Shown: positions 23,621-34,920 of the stretch, piece by piece
Position numbering within the stretch: position 1 is the stretch's first letter
How the letters are laid out: every line of letters starts with the position of its first letter
DNA from: Imbricaverruca yamaguchii
Taxonomy: Eukaryota > Arthropoda > Thecostraca > Neoverrucidae
NCBI GenBank assembly: GCA_034440575.1
Contig: JAOTOL010001185.1
Span: 1 to 64,000, forward strand
DNA length: 64,000 bases
Direction: 5' to 3'
Position numbers and translations under genes: made by a program
Notes under the pieces: model-generated
Seen by the model: only the letters and a program-made list of their open reading frames with translations
The model's database searches: none
What the model was told of the DNA's origin: nothing

Positions 23621-23788
23621 GTGCCGCTTAGCATGTGCAGCTGGAAGATACGTGCTCAATATGTACTGTTTGGCATGGGTAGCTGTGAGATACATGTCCA
23701 ATATGTGCCGCTTGACATGTACAGTTGTGATATAAGTGCCCAATATGTGCCGTATGGCATATACAGCTGTGAAATATGTGCGCAATGT
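23621..23788. repeat. 42-bp repeat, 4 copies
   Basis: Four units of exactly 42 bp, starting at 23621, 23663, 23705 and 23747. Each contains a GTGCCG-like start, GCATGT, CAGCTGTGA and CAATAT. Forty-two bp is 14 codons, which gives a repeated peptide on both strands. Units differ by about 20-25%, so the array is old. Confidence 0.9.
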
Positions 23789-24508
23789 TGGTCAGTGGAC
23801 CTCAATTTCCTCAAAGGTACATCTGATTTCGACTGCACCCGGTTGCGTAATGATCCAACCGTCGATATCAATGTTTCCACGTCGCCACTGTAGGCGCTAC
23901 CTCCGAAATCAGCCTTCTCTGTGAAACATAGCTGTTACTCTCTGTGCACACACTGGCTGTATGGCGAAATGAGGCGAAGCCTGAGTGTGTCTGTATCTTT
24001 GTATGTACGTACAACACAGATTAACCCCAGTGACCCGACCCGACCCGACCCTTCACCTGACCCGACCTGATCAGCAGCCTTCATGGCGCCCTATGCTTGC
24101 TTTTAGCAAGATAAAGAGATTAGGTAAGCAGCAAGACGTAGTCCCATCTTTGTAGTGTTAGTTACTTAGTTACTCCCTTTGCAGAGTTACTCCTTTGACT
24201 GATCTTTGAGATCAGGTGAAATAGATAATCATTAGGCGTACAGTTCGTCACCCTGTCGTCGACATAGTTTTAAGACTCTGGTCGTCAAGTAAATATGAAT
24301 GCGTGGTTCAATATACATGACATGCACAACTGGACTTCGGTTAACATAATCACACGCATGAAAGCCAAGGTCACTGATTAGGAGCGAGGTGAAGTGGCAT
24401 CAAATATGCCACGAACTGCTGACGTTAGCTATTTATAAAACAGATATTCTTTATAAAACGTTAATGCGTGAAACCAACACGAAGCCGCATCTCCTAGCTT
24501 TGTAGTAT
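23789..24508. other. Unrecognised DNA
   Basis: A short (CCCGA)n run lies at 24033-24070. Nothing else recognised. Confidence 0.35.
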
Positions 24509-24645
24509 TATCGTCGAGCGCTTTCCGATGACACCTCTTTCGTTTTCGTGCGATGCTTAGTTTGGATTTAAGAGGGAGGTCTTCAACCCCCCCCCCCCCC
24601 CGCTGAAACGGGGTGGGAGGATTTGACAGGAAAGACGGCGCGGGT
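24509..24645 (+). mobile_element. Right-end fragment of the TTAA element seen at 27990
   Basis: Matches 28692-28824 almost completely. Both share CGTCGAGCGCTTTCCGATGA, TTCGTTTTCGTGCGAT, TTAGTTTGGATTT, a C homopolymer and GGCGCGGGT at the end. The terminal TTAA is altered here (GGGTAAAA). Homology starts abruptly at 24509, so this is a truncated copy of about 137 bp. Confidence 0.8.
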
Positions 24646-25205
24646 AAAAACTGGGACACTATTAGAGAACGTCTGTGTTCCCGTTATGCTTGGAATGTGG
24701 TTGAAAAACGTCCTGCCAGACAGCGGCCAGGGCCCATCAGTAAGGAACATTTGTTTTTGTCAGGCACGCTTATACAAGGAGCTTGATGTTGAGGACAGGT
24801 GTGAATCATACTTGAAGTATGTTACAGCAAAGCAAGAACTGACTTGCCTGCATTGCATTTTCTTAGCCAAGGCCATGCGCTGTATCTGTGCATGCCTAAG
24901 CCTATGCAATGAAATGCATGACTTAATGAATGAAACATTATATTGGATGCGGCCACGAAGAGTATTCTGTAAAGGTCGTGAGTGGATTTTCAGCAGCATA
25001 CATGTGGCACAGGTAACACCAGCACAGGAACATTCTCCACCAATGGCGAAAATACAACACATTTCTCAAATCCCCGGCACCTCCATGCCGTCACAGAGCA
25101 TAACCAGAACCACCTACTACCATCACCTCTAACACCACCCGCGCCTCACAGGCTTCACCCAGCGCCACCTACTGGACTAGACCTGGACTAGCGACCGTTT
25201 CAGTT

Positions 25206-25325
25206 CAGTACCTAGCGCCTAACGCCACCTGGCACTCCGCTCAGTACACCTGGCGCCACCTGGCCCTCCGCTCAGTACACCTGGCGCCACCTGGACCTCC
25301 GCTCAGTACACCTAGCACCATCTAT
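25206..25325. repeat. 31-bp minisatellite, about 4 copies
   Basis: The unit contains CTCAGTACACCTGGCGCCAC and CTGG(C/A)CCTCCG. Period 31 is confirmed at 25240 and 25271. It lies just outside the inverted-arm block and shares its GCGCCACCT motif. Confidence 0.88.
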
Positions 25326-25330
25326 GACGA

Positions 25331-26764
25331 TGGACGGTCCCCGGCTTGGTGGAATGTCTCCAGACTTGCTGATTAGGATAGAATATCAATACAAGTACTG
25401 CCAAAGAATATCTGAGGCTTGCATAAATAGTCGAAATCCCACTTTCCCTGTAACGGCATTGTTAGTGTGAGGTCAGGCCAATTCTTTGTCTTCATAACGG
25501 ACATTGTTGACGTGTGAAATTGAGACAAGCCCTTGCAGTTCGCAGCAAGCTGGATGTGCAATGACTTGCAAAAGCTTTCCAATGATTATTTTGTAACTAT
25601 GGAGGGCAAAATGGTCACCGAGTTTTCATCCAAAGGTGAGTTTAATATCTAAGCAAATTGTCTTTGATGGAAAATACAATTTCTGGCATGGAAAATACGC
25701 AGGGTAAATACTTCGTACTTCGAGGTTCGTAAATATTCGTCGCCGACAGAAAATTGCGTGGTTTTCAGCAACACGATTTTTGTTGGATAAAAATATATAC
25801 CAATGGAAAGTTAATTTTACCTTCACTGTCTATGCAATATTTCATGTTGGCAAAAACTATGAAGCCAATCTTCGACGTCTCGAACATAGGTCATTATCAG
25901 GGGCACAGGCATGCTACATCGGAGGCGATCGGTGAAGGGCTCGGAAATCTAAGTTACTATAGACCCAAACACTTTATAAAAGTCACCATGCGGTGCGAAT
26001 TTGCTGACGTGCATGCCATAAATGCCTACCCTCTGCCACCATGTGGACTTGACCGTGTAGTTTACACCTGTCGCCATTGTGTTCTTGTGTTGTGTATTTC
26101 ATAGATGAACGTGACAGCACTCTGTCATTACATACGCCTGACCTATCTCGACTCATAGCATTGGTTTGAGTAAAGGCGTAGAACTGATGAAATGACACCT
26201 ACAGGATATTTCGTAGAAATATACATATACCTTTTTACGCCACCACAAGTATTCGACAGGGAACGGGCATATTTGATCCCTCATAGTCAATCCCGCAATA
26301 TTCCTGTCGGAAGTGCCATCATCACCGCTTCGTGCTGATGGCACTTAATATTTCAGAGTTTTGGAGGTCGCAGTCCCAAACACATTCAATCTCTGTTTCG
26401 GCGTGGTAAGTGCAAGTGCTGCCCCTGGTCATCTCAACAAAACAAGCGCTTTCCCAAAGATTGCTCGTGACGTGGCTCTCGCACATAACGGTGTTCCAGC
26501 TGTGACCATGTAGACCAGATCGCAGCAAAAACCTGCCCTGCCCAAACTGTCGCGACTGCTCCGCTGGCCGCCGCTGCGGCCGGTGACAGGCCATCTGGCG
26601 GGCCACTCGGTGTCGCGTCGGCCAAGGCCCATCGAGTCAGGTAGGCTGGCAAGCTGGCTACTGGGGTGTCGCTTGGCTACATGCGAGACGCGTGTGACGA
26701 TTTTAATCGCTATCAGTTTTATCTGTGCGCGCAACAACTTTAGCCAATTGCAGTGGAGCATCCT
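25331..26764. other. Unrecognised unique DNA
   Basis: No gene or array recognised on either strand. Positions 26530-26660 are GC-rich. Confidence 0.35.
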
Positions 26765-27050
26765 AGCGGCAGGAAGTACAAAAAGATCCAGGAGGCTCGA
26801 AGTTTTGACAGAGAAGACAGCAGCGGCACAAGCAGCGAAGACCCAGATAGCTCTAGGTAGAGGAAGCGTGAAGACAAGAGCTCCAGGTAACCTAGACGAA
26901 CACTCCCGCAACTCTAGATGGAAAACCTTCCACATCAAGTCCCCAACTTCTCCCCGTCTCCCAACTAACCTTTATCCACCGGAGGAAACCCGACGGTGAC
27001 GACCCCACTGCCCTGGGCCATTGCGGCCGAGGCAGGGACCAGAGGGTGAA
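26765..27050 (+). repeat. Dispersed repeat, copy 2 (direct copy at 19385)
   Basis: Ordered shared blocks with 19385-19600, same orientation. This copy has about 70 bp extra between the AGAGCTCCA and GACGACCCCACTGCCCTG blocks. Confidence 0.65.
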
Positions 27051-27132
27051 AGCTTGGTCCAGCGGTGCAACCAATCTGGTATTTTTTTCAGTAAGGAGTG
27101 ATACCTTGCTAGCGGGACGGGCCAGACCCCGA

Positions 27133-27222
27133 CACACCATGACACCCACCCTGATACACCATGACACCCACCATGATGCACCATGACACCCACCCTGACA
27201 CACAATGACACCCACACAGGCG
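27133..27222. repeat. 22-bp tandem repeat, 4 copies
   Basis: The unit is close to ACACCATGACACCCACCCTG plus AT, with single-base variants. Confidence 0.9.
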
Positions 27223-27784
27223 TCCACCGCAGGCACCGCGAAAGACGCCTACCTGGTGGGCACCTACGCCTAGCCAAAACACAGCATCACACGAGAGTCG
27301 TCCTTCATTATCGCACAGACATTTCGTCGCATTTTCCAATCATCACACTTCATCATACTTTGGAATGTGGATTTTCGTAGACATTTATTTCTCACAACAC
27401 TTTGTTAAACTGGAAGTGGTTTAGCAATTTAACAGCATGTCTTGCTTCATGAAGTCACACAACTGATACTTTTCCCGGGATGCCATTAATTGCCTCTTTT
27501 TAGCTTTAAACAGCGGTTGCTGTCTTGCTTTGCGGACATTTTATTTGATGCAAGCAGCAGTATTTGCTACACGTGAGCCCTATAATGCATCGAGGGTTTT
27601 TTGTAAGGTAGCTAACATCTTAGGATGCCTTCTCTTGAGAGCACTTTCTTTGCTTCCTGGGGATGGATGTAGTCAGGGCGTTATTAGGGAACTTGTCGTT
27701 TCCTGGAGGGGGAGGGTGCAGTGGTGGTGTCTCGGGTATTCTGCTTGCAAGAGGGGCTCCCTAAACGCTCTTGTTTCTCAGGGA
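27223..27784. other. Unrecognised DNA upstream of an RT pseudogene
   Basis: No clear motif. The plus frame from 27650 may be a decayed upstream part of the RT at 27785, but no RT block is recognisable. Confidence 0.35.
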
Positions 27785-28950
27785 CCCAAAGTAAGTCGGC
27801 AAAAGCGGAAGTTATGCTATTTGGCACATAGGCAGCAATACAAGATGTCAATAATGCGAACATTCACTTTCAGCGAGTTGAACTCTGGCCCAGTGACAGT
27901 AAAAATCCTGGGAGTTATCTTTGACAAAACAATTAGCACGACTAACCGAACCAGCCAAGTGCAACGGTGCTGCAACAGCCTTATTTCTCTTAACCCGTCC
28001 CGTCTCGGGGGGTCTTCAACCCCCCTCAGGTTCTTCGCGGATAGCGGACGAACGACGTGGGGCAGCGCGCCCAAATTTGCCATACCTTTTTCCACATCAA
28101 TTGGACATGATGACTCACATTTTTTAGGTCAGGTCGTCTAGGCTCAACGAGTTAGTCAAGGTCAAGTGAGGTCACCTCCAAAAAAGTTCAACCAGTCGTC
28201 ACGCTTTAACGGATACAGATATCTTAATGAAACTTTCAGCGGTGGGTTATCTCTAGGGATGCAACAAAACGTACGAGTGATTTTGTTTCTCGTTTTTGAA
28301 TACATATAAATTTTGCGTATTTGCCAAATTGCAGTTCAAACACAAAATTCTGACTGAAGTAAGCATTTTTTTATCAGGGCAAGTTGACAACCAACAACGT
28401 TTCTCGTTCTGCTCTACCCATTGGAAAAGGAAAATTAAAGATAACTTGAAAACTCATAATTTTTATATTTAAAACAAATATTTATATTTTGGGGGGCCCA
28501 AAAATTATAGCACTTGTCGATTTCGCTGACCTTTTCTTGTTCCAAATAAATTTTGTTTATTCATATGTCCCCAAAATGAACTCCCCAGAGTCGAAAACAT
28601 AATGTAAGTCGTGAAAAGTCGTGAAAATCTAGCCCCCTGGTGACGTCACTTTTGGGGGGAAATTGTTTCGGAGGGTGGACCCGAACCCTACTCGTCGAGC
28701 GCTTTCCGATGACACCTGGTTCGTTTTCGTGCGATACTTAGTTTGGATTTTAGAGGGGGATCTTCAACCCCCCCCCCCCCAAGACGGGGTGTGAAGATTT
28801 GACCGGAAAAGCGGCGCGGGTTAACAAGCTGAGGAACAGCTTACCAAAAACCACCTTACAAAAACATATGTAAAAACCAGCTTACCAAAAACAACTTATA
28901 GTGTTGAGACTTACTGTTCATCGGCTTGGGCTGCACTGGCGCAGACCTCC
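27785..28950 (+). pseudogene. Non-LTR RT pseudogene split by a TTAA element
   Basis: The plus strand reads KSAKAEVMLFGT at 27791, then in a shifted frame VKILGVIFDKTIS near 27905 and QVQRCCNSLISL up to 27990. This is the end of the RT domain of non-LTR elements (K-x-E-x-x-F-G, then L-G-V-x-x-D, then C-x-x-x-L-x-x-L). At 27990 an 827-bp insertion with a TTAA on both sides interrupts the frame. Past the second TTAA the same frame resumes with N-K-L-R-N-S-L, which fits the LxxLR pattern expected next, and YSVETYCSSAWAALAQTS follows near 28900. Stops and frameshifts show that it is dead apart from the insertion. Confidence 0.65.
27990..28824. mobile_element. TTAA-flanked non-autonomous DNA transposon (piggyBac-like MITE candidate)
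   Basis: TTAA at 27990-27993 and at 28821-28824 flank 827 bp. The inner ends are CCCGTCCCG on the left and, in reverse complement, CCCGCGCCG on the right, a short weak inverted terminus. TTAA target duplication and termini starting CCC fit piggyBac-like elements; Kolobok also uses TTAA. The host RT frame continues across the empty site, which supports a real insertion. No transposase frame inside. A truncated right end of the same family lies at 24509-24645. Confidence 0.7.
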
Positions 28951-29740
28951 AACTGAAGCGAACTGTTAAAATAACCACTTGTGCCGTGAGAGCTGTCACC
29001 GATAGGCGCCGGAACGCTCGGGTCCGCTGCAAGAGAGCAGCCAACTTGTGTGGCTTGAGTTCGACTCACCGATAGAACTTAGAGACTGCGTCCTGATACA
29101 CAATGCTTTGAACCACACGAAAAGCTCACAAATCAGATCAGCTTGCAACGTATTGAGCCAATGCATCGCAGTGAACACCGTGGGGTACATCTAGCCTCCA
29201 GCTGCGAACCCGACTATCCTGCCTGGAGGTGACCAAAGGCAGCCTCCCCCGGCGTGCTAGGCGTGCTCGGAACAGTTTACAGTGACCGGCATCTGGAGAC
29301 GACCAAAGGCAGCCGCCCTCAGTGTTTGTGCGTGTTCGGAACATTCTTTAAAGTGACCGGTACCTGGCGGCTCCAACGTGACCTTTAAAGGAACCACGTC
29401 AATGCAGCTCTTATTCTCCGAACGCCAGTTGCTGGGTGCGTTTTGGTGGGTATTCGTGTACATCTTATCCTGTGTTATGTGACGTATATTTTCCCATTTC
29501 TAACGCCGATTGTCATGACATTTTCTGTACTGTGCCAAAATAATGATATATCACATTGTGTCATATATTTATGTTAATATTGTCAATACATGCCGGTATA
29601 TCACTGTGGCATAATAGCCAAAGTAAATTTAGATGCCACTATTGAACACAATACACAAATCACTATATGCTTACTACTATAAAGATGCATACAATTGTGT
29701 GGTGCGCACTATCATGTGCCACTGCTCCTTTTCGGTGCTT
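28951..29740. other. Unrecognised DNA with a 70-bp duplication
   Basis: GACCAAAGGCAGCC occurs at 29231 and 29301, and surrounding sequence (GTTCGGAACA, AGTGACCGG) repeats in step, so about two 70-bp units lie at 29221-29365. No gene recognised. Confidence 0.5.
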
Positions 29741-29985
29741 CCTTAGCATCCGCCTGGGCTGTCTTCGGTGCTTCCTTAGCATGTGGCTAGGTTGTCCTTC
29801 CTTAGCACTTACCAGGACCGTCCTTTGGTGCTTCCTTAGCATGCGCCTATGCTGCCTTCGGTGCTTCCTTAGCATGTGCATATGTTGCCTTCGGTGCTTC
29901 TTTAGTATGCGGCAGGGTTGTCCTTCCTTAGCACGGGCCTGAGCTGTACTTCGGTGCTTCCTTAGCATGTGCCTGGGCTGTCCTT
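29741..29985. repeat. About 33-bp repeat, about 7 irregular copies
   Basis: GGTGCTTCCTTAGCATGTG and GCCTGGGCTGTC recur, with some units shortened to CCTTCCTTAGCAC. The unit length is irregular. Confidence 0.85.
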
Positions 29986-31179
29986 CGATTTCTTTCCTAT
30001 TGTTTCGGGTGGTTCGATGTGCATATCGGGGGTTTGTAAACGTTCCGTTATCCCATCTGAGTTCACAGACCGGGCTGTTGGATGAACCAGGAAGGAATCG
30101 TGACTTGGTGATCACATGGATGGTCTGTGTCTTGGCAGCTGAAGCAAGTCACGCAGCCCGCCATCTCACGAAAATAATCAGGTCTCAGGAAAAGTGTTTT
30201 ACGTTGTCGCGGACTCAATATGGACAGCTCCTAATCGCTGGCAATTCAAAATTCATGATCCTATTTCCCACGATTTGCTGGGAAGTTTCTATTTTTAATG
30301 TTTTGATCAGACTAATTACGCGACCATCGTGCTCTGATGCACTGCAGGCCATTTAAGACTTATTTTGTCCTCACGTTCAACTTTCGTAATAACCACAATA
30401 TACTGTCAATTTTTGGCTTCTACTCCAAGTTTGTGTATCATGACTCGACTTTGTGGAATGCGATCAAGTGCGGTATGCCTGAAGTACACCCAACAGCTAA
30501 AACCTTCCATTGTACACACATTTAACATCCTTACCCTACCGGAGAAGTTGCCTTGCACCCTCCTTGGCTTGGTGCTTCGGGGATTATATTACGATAATCA
30601 AGACATCTTTAAAGAAGTCTTGAAAGAGAAAGCTTTAGAAATAAAAAATGCAGATATTTCTAAACAGTTCATTTAAACGGATGTACCATACGTCACACAA
30701 TGGATTGGATTACCGGTCAGGATTTCAGATTGGACAATGCTTAGATTATATTTGACACAACTATGACAATACCTGGGGATTTTGCTTGGGTTCAGGGATG
30801 ATCTCATAGCTATGCTCCTGCTCTGCTTCCTGTAACAAATTCCTGATTCCCCAAGCAAATTGATATTGGATTAACAGCTTGCGGTTGGGGTGGTTTCCAA
30901 AGTTTTTCGTGACGTCATGCAATTTCGCGCATTAGCCTGCCGCTGACATCCGAAGCTGTTCGAACATCCCTTGCCAGCCTTACGGGATAACACATTTGAA
31001 GAGGCTACATCACGCTATTGAGCTGTGACATCATAAGCGATCTGACACCCTGTGGCGGTCGTTTTCGCCGAGATCGTGACTCACCGGAAGTTAATTTTAG
31101 CACACTCAAATGGCCAATGCTAGATGTCTTAGGACAACTCAGTAAACATTGGTCGATGACATTTCGAATGTCTTTCGAG
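29986..31179. other. Unrecognised unique DNA
   Basis: Open frames of about 100-130 codons exist but none has a recognisable motif. Confidence 0.35.
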
Positions 31180-32018
31180 GGTATTGAACTAACTTCAAAA
31201 CAACTGCATCAGAGCAGCAACAGGAGCCCTCCGCGCCACGCTGATAACCAGTCTTCTAGAAAACTCCGACATGTTTACTCCCGCTTTAAGAGGAGACAAC
31301 AGCCGTGTCGCTACCACAATTAAGTCATGTCCATTGAAAACCACCCCGCACAGCAATACTTTTAGCCCGACAACAACAAAAAGCCGGTCTAGGCGCAATC
31401 TCCCACCATTTAATGCTCAAATTGCAACGGCTCTTTCAGATCTTAGACTCACAATGTCGGCCACTCCTGCTGGACCGTCCGCTAAGCCATTCTGCACACA
31501 CCATGAAGCAAATATTGCTCTCGGAAAGGAACTCAGGTATCACATCGGAAGAATTTATCCTCACGGCCAACAAATTCGTCGATCTCAACAATCACAAAAC
31601 ACTTGTATTGACGCATGGATCAAAACGCGAGGTCAAAGTAGGCATCTGTATCACTGGACGAGGCCTTCGGCTTTCCAAACGTCTTCCGGACAACGTTTCC
31701 ATCTACACCGCTGAAGCAATAGCCCCTCTGTCCGCGATCTCCATTCTAAAGGGGCGGAAAACAACAAACGTAGTGATTTATTCAGATTCTAAATCAGTCG
31801 TTCAGTCGATTAACAACATACACGACCGCCCACATCCAGGTAATGACCGAATCCAACAAACCGTGGCCCGCAAAGTAAACAACTTTTCCTTTCTCTGGAT
31901 TCAGGGCAACATCAACATTCCAGGAAACGAGCAAGCAGACGGGTTGGCAGAGCAAACCGTAGCATCGACCAATTATCCCAACAAGCTAATAATCACCTTA
32001 ACGTCGCGCACAATGTAG
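31180..32018 (+). pseudogene. Non-LTR retrotransposon C-terminal end with RNase H domain, inactivated
   Basis: The first part (31201-31300) reads IRAATGALRATLITSLLENS, resembling the R-x-x-T-G-A-x-R-T-x-P segment that links RT and RNase H in R1/I/Jockey-type elements. After a frameshift near 31500, the frame to 32018 shows an RNase H fold: LTHGSK at about 31608, RLPDNVSIYTAEAIA near 31680-31720, VVIYSDSKSVV near 31780 and GNEQADGLAE near 31920. The acidic positions E, D and D of the last three blocks are kept. In the first block the catalytic Asp of TDGSK is His, and WIQGNINIPGNEQAD has Asn where the usual GH motif has His. The copy is 5'-truncated and cannot be active. Confidence 0.8.
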
Positions 32019-32609
32019 TATAGAACTCCTTTAACGTAAATGCACAACTGCATTAGACTTGCCTGCAAAGCCTACTCTCTTTAAAGGCGACGCAACTTAC
32101 GCCTTTGAGCTTACTCCCCCGACTTTAAGATTACCCCCCCCCCCGCGCACGCACATTGCCGAATTAATGCAGAATAGACCACAGCATGCAGAGGAATGAC
32201 TTGAGCTACCTGGGGATGCTCTGTGTTGAGAAATGACTTGAGCTACCTGGGGATGCTCTGTGCTGAGACATGATTTTAACTGTTCTGGAGAGTGTGTCGC
32301 TTACTACATCATTTACGCGAAAATGATCAGGCTTTGTCGACATTGCCGATCCTTTCGACCAGAATATGTGAATGTGAAGGTAAACAAACTCCTGCACAGT
32401 TGCTTGCACAGTCACAAGTGCATCTCGACACAAAAACTGCAGTGGTGCAGCCACTCAAGGAATGTCTGCCGCAGTTGGAGGGCCATGAAAGCCTTCCCAC
32501 ACTGCACTACTGTGCACGTCTACTGGCCTCTGTTAGCATTACAGGCAGGCGCTAGGTGACATGCAGCTTGCAAGTGGTGGGCTAATGATTGCCAGACTGT
32601 CGCCAGCCA
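32019..32609. other. Unrecognised DNA with a two-copy duplication
   Basis: A unit of about 36 bp containing AATGACTTGAGCTACCTGGG occurs twice at 32194-32272. A C-run lies at 32135-32145. Nothing else recognised. Confidence 0.4.
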
Positions 32610-32775
32610 TGAGGAAGTTGGTGTATTGCCCTGAAATGAGCGGGAGGAAGTAGGTTGTTGCCCTGCAATCAGTGGGAGGAAGTGGATGTGTTGCCCTGAA
32701 ATGAGCAGGTGGAAGTAGGCTGTTGCCCTGAAATCAGCGCGAGGAAGTGGGTGTATTGCCCTGAAATCCGGTGGC
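32610..32775. repeat. About 35-bp repeat, about 5 copies
   Basis: GAGGAAGT(A/T)GG and TGTTGCCCTGAAAT(G/C)AG recur at 34-37 bp intervals. Confidence 0.85.
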
Positions 32776-33367
32776 GCCAGCAAGATCATAGCTGCCAGCC
32801 ATCTCTGGTAGAAACAAAAACTGAACACGAATGACATCCTAGACATCCCAGATTTTACCTGCACCTGGGTACCTTTATTTTACCGGCACTTGCTCCGCGA
32901 GCACCTTATAACTCCGGTATCACGTAGACGTTGACAACATCGTGGTCTAGTCTTTAGCCACAATTCACATGTACCACTGAAAATCACAAAATGACACGCT
33001 CTCGACTGTTCCTATAAAACAATCCATGTAGTATGTCACTTGAGGTGTACTAATGACGGCTGAACATTCCGCAACAGGTGTTTCATCGGTCACATCATCG
33101 CGTGATCAGTCAGCCGTCGCCTCGCCCTGTATCTCAAGGATGGTGTGCCGCAAGCCATCTTTTGGAGCACCACATGACATCTGATAAGAGCAGAGGGGTT
33201 CTGACGAATGCCACCGCCAGCATCCTACGCTGTGGTGAAAGGCCAACGTTGGTGGTGGCTGAGGACATTCACATCCGCAACTCTGCTTAGATCTTAAACG
33301 TGCAAAAAGCGCATACAAGCACCTGTACCTTCGATGTCTGGGTCTGAAGCATACCTATTGATGCTGT

Positions 33368-33371
<4 letters not shown>
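32776..33371. other. Unrecognised unique DNA
   Basis: No gene or repeat recognised. Confidence 0.35.

Positions 33372-33424
<53 letters not shown>
33372..33424. repeat. (TA)n microsatellite
   Basis: About 48 bp of pure TA. Confidence 0.95.
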
Positions 33425-33425
<1 letters not shown>

Positions 33426-34728
33426 GTATCTGTATGCATGGGCTTCTCAAATACTATGAGATGGACTAGGTGGGATATTATGATTATCATCCTGGTTTAT
33501 TAAACAATTTTGCATCGGCTAGCTATGACAACGCGGGTTACTCAACTTCTTAATATTTGACATAAAGGGAAGGATGTACATGCAATTTCAAATTTAGATA
33601 ACATCCGGATCATGAGGAATATAGCAAACAAACCTGGACTTCAGATATATTCCAATGTAGGGTAAACTTGAAGCAAACACATTTCAATTTACTAGGAAAA
33701 GGTATCAAGGATTTGTTTTGCGTTTATATTCAGATCACTAACTGAGGAAATTCGGGAACATTGTTTAAGTGGTGATGGCTATGAGCCAGTGTCAGTGCCA
33801 CCGATACATTTTTTTCAATGAGGAAACATCATAATGGCTATGAAAGCAGCCTGGATCTCAACAGCTGTGGATCATGGGTAAATACATATTCCATAAATAT
33901 GGATAAATATGGGTAAATACACATAATTTACTTGCCCCTTCCTGCACACTACGCATGTACAAGACACTCAGCGTAACTACGTGATGCAAGGGCAAGTACA
34001 ATGGGAACTCTTGCAAGCATGCGCAAGAGGTGCGCGCATGTTCACCTACCGGTAAACATACCCCTATTCGAGTGTTTATGTGCACCCACTGAGATGTTGG
34101 AGGAGTCATATCCTGAACAGACACGCGGTACAAATAACCTCGAATCGGATCGACTTTTTGCTCATTTAGATACAAAGAATGTAGTTGTTTGTTGTTAACC
34201 ATCCTTATCTCTTGTCATTGAGCATAAAACAGTTGATCGCTTTTAAGCGGCTTAAGATTGAGCCACATTGTGCATGTGGACATGCATGCCACACCCGGTT
34301 TAACTCACAATGGCGCTCGTATACAATGGCACCATTTAAAAATTAACGAACACGAGGTGCCAGCCAAACTTGACATTCCCAATTCACCTGTTCCGCATTT
34401 AATCGGATAAGCTCCAGAGCGTGAAGGCATTCCAGGTATACCATTGCACGATTGCTTTCTGGTTTCAAATACGATTACGCGAACGAGAGTGATTTTTGTG
34501 GAGGGATATCATTAGTTTGCCACTTACGAACGGTGCGTTCTCCTGCAGTGAGATGAAGTTGCTTATCTTGCTCAGATTCTGTCGGTCGCAGGAACAACGG
34601 AGCGAGTATACTATTGTCGCCAAGTGCTGTCGTCAAGTGGTTACTCCCGATATGATGAGAAGCACTGTGTCACAGCCCCGTCGTGTGTCACACTTCGTCA
34701 CGTGTCACAGCCCAATTCCGCCGTTGCA
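33425..34728. other. Unrecognised unique DNA
   Basis: No gene recognised. AAATATGGATAAATATGGGTAAATA at 33894-33918 is a short local duplication. Confidence 0.35.
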
Positions 34729-34920
34729 GTATAGAGGTCACCAATTATTGCTCCACCACTGTGACACAGGGTACAGAGGTCACCAATTACAGCCCTATCA
34801 CTGTGACACAGGGTACAGAGGTCACCAATTATTGCTCAACCACTGTGACACAGGATACAGAGGTCACCAATCACAGCCCTACAACTGTGACACCGACTCT
34901 TCGCCGACACGTGTATAGAG
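34729..34920. repeat. 42-bp repeat, about 4 copies
   Basis: The unit contains TACAGAGGTCACCAATTA and ACTGTGACACAGG. Period 42 holds for the central copies; edges are decayed. Variants alternate between TTGCTC and CAGCCC, suggesting an 84-bp two-unit period. Confidence 0.9.

Larger units (their letters stand above)
23366..25174. mobile_element. Candidate element with about 200-bp terminal inverted repeats
   Basis: The left arm at 23366-23560 and the right arm at 24970-25174 are inverted copies, about 75-80% identical by eye. Both outer ends read CAGTAGGTGGCGCTGGG in outward orientation, followed by GAAGCCTGT. Conserved peptide-level strings on opposite strands (DFQQHxCGxG, STNGxNTTHFS, PAPPTG) confirm colinearity. 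The inside carries a 42-bp repeat and a fragment of a TTAA element. No transposase and no clear target duplication were seen, so it may instead be two independent inverted copies of one dispersed repeat. Confidence 0.5.

Noticed and set aside
33894..33918. Telomere-like or A/T-rich regulatory repeat
   Set aside because: Only two copies of a short AAATATGG string; no telomeric TTAGG-type repeat occurs in the window.
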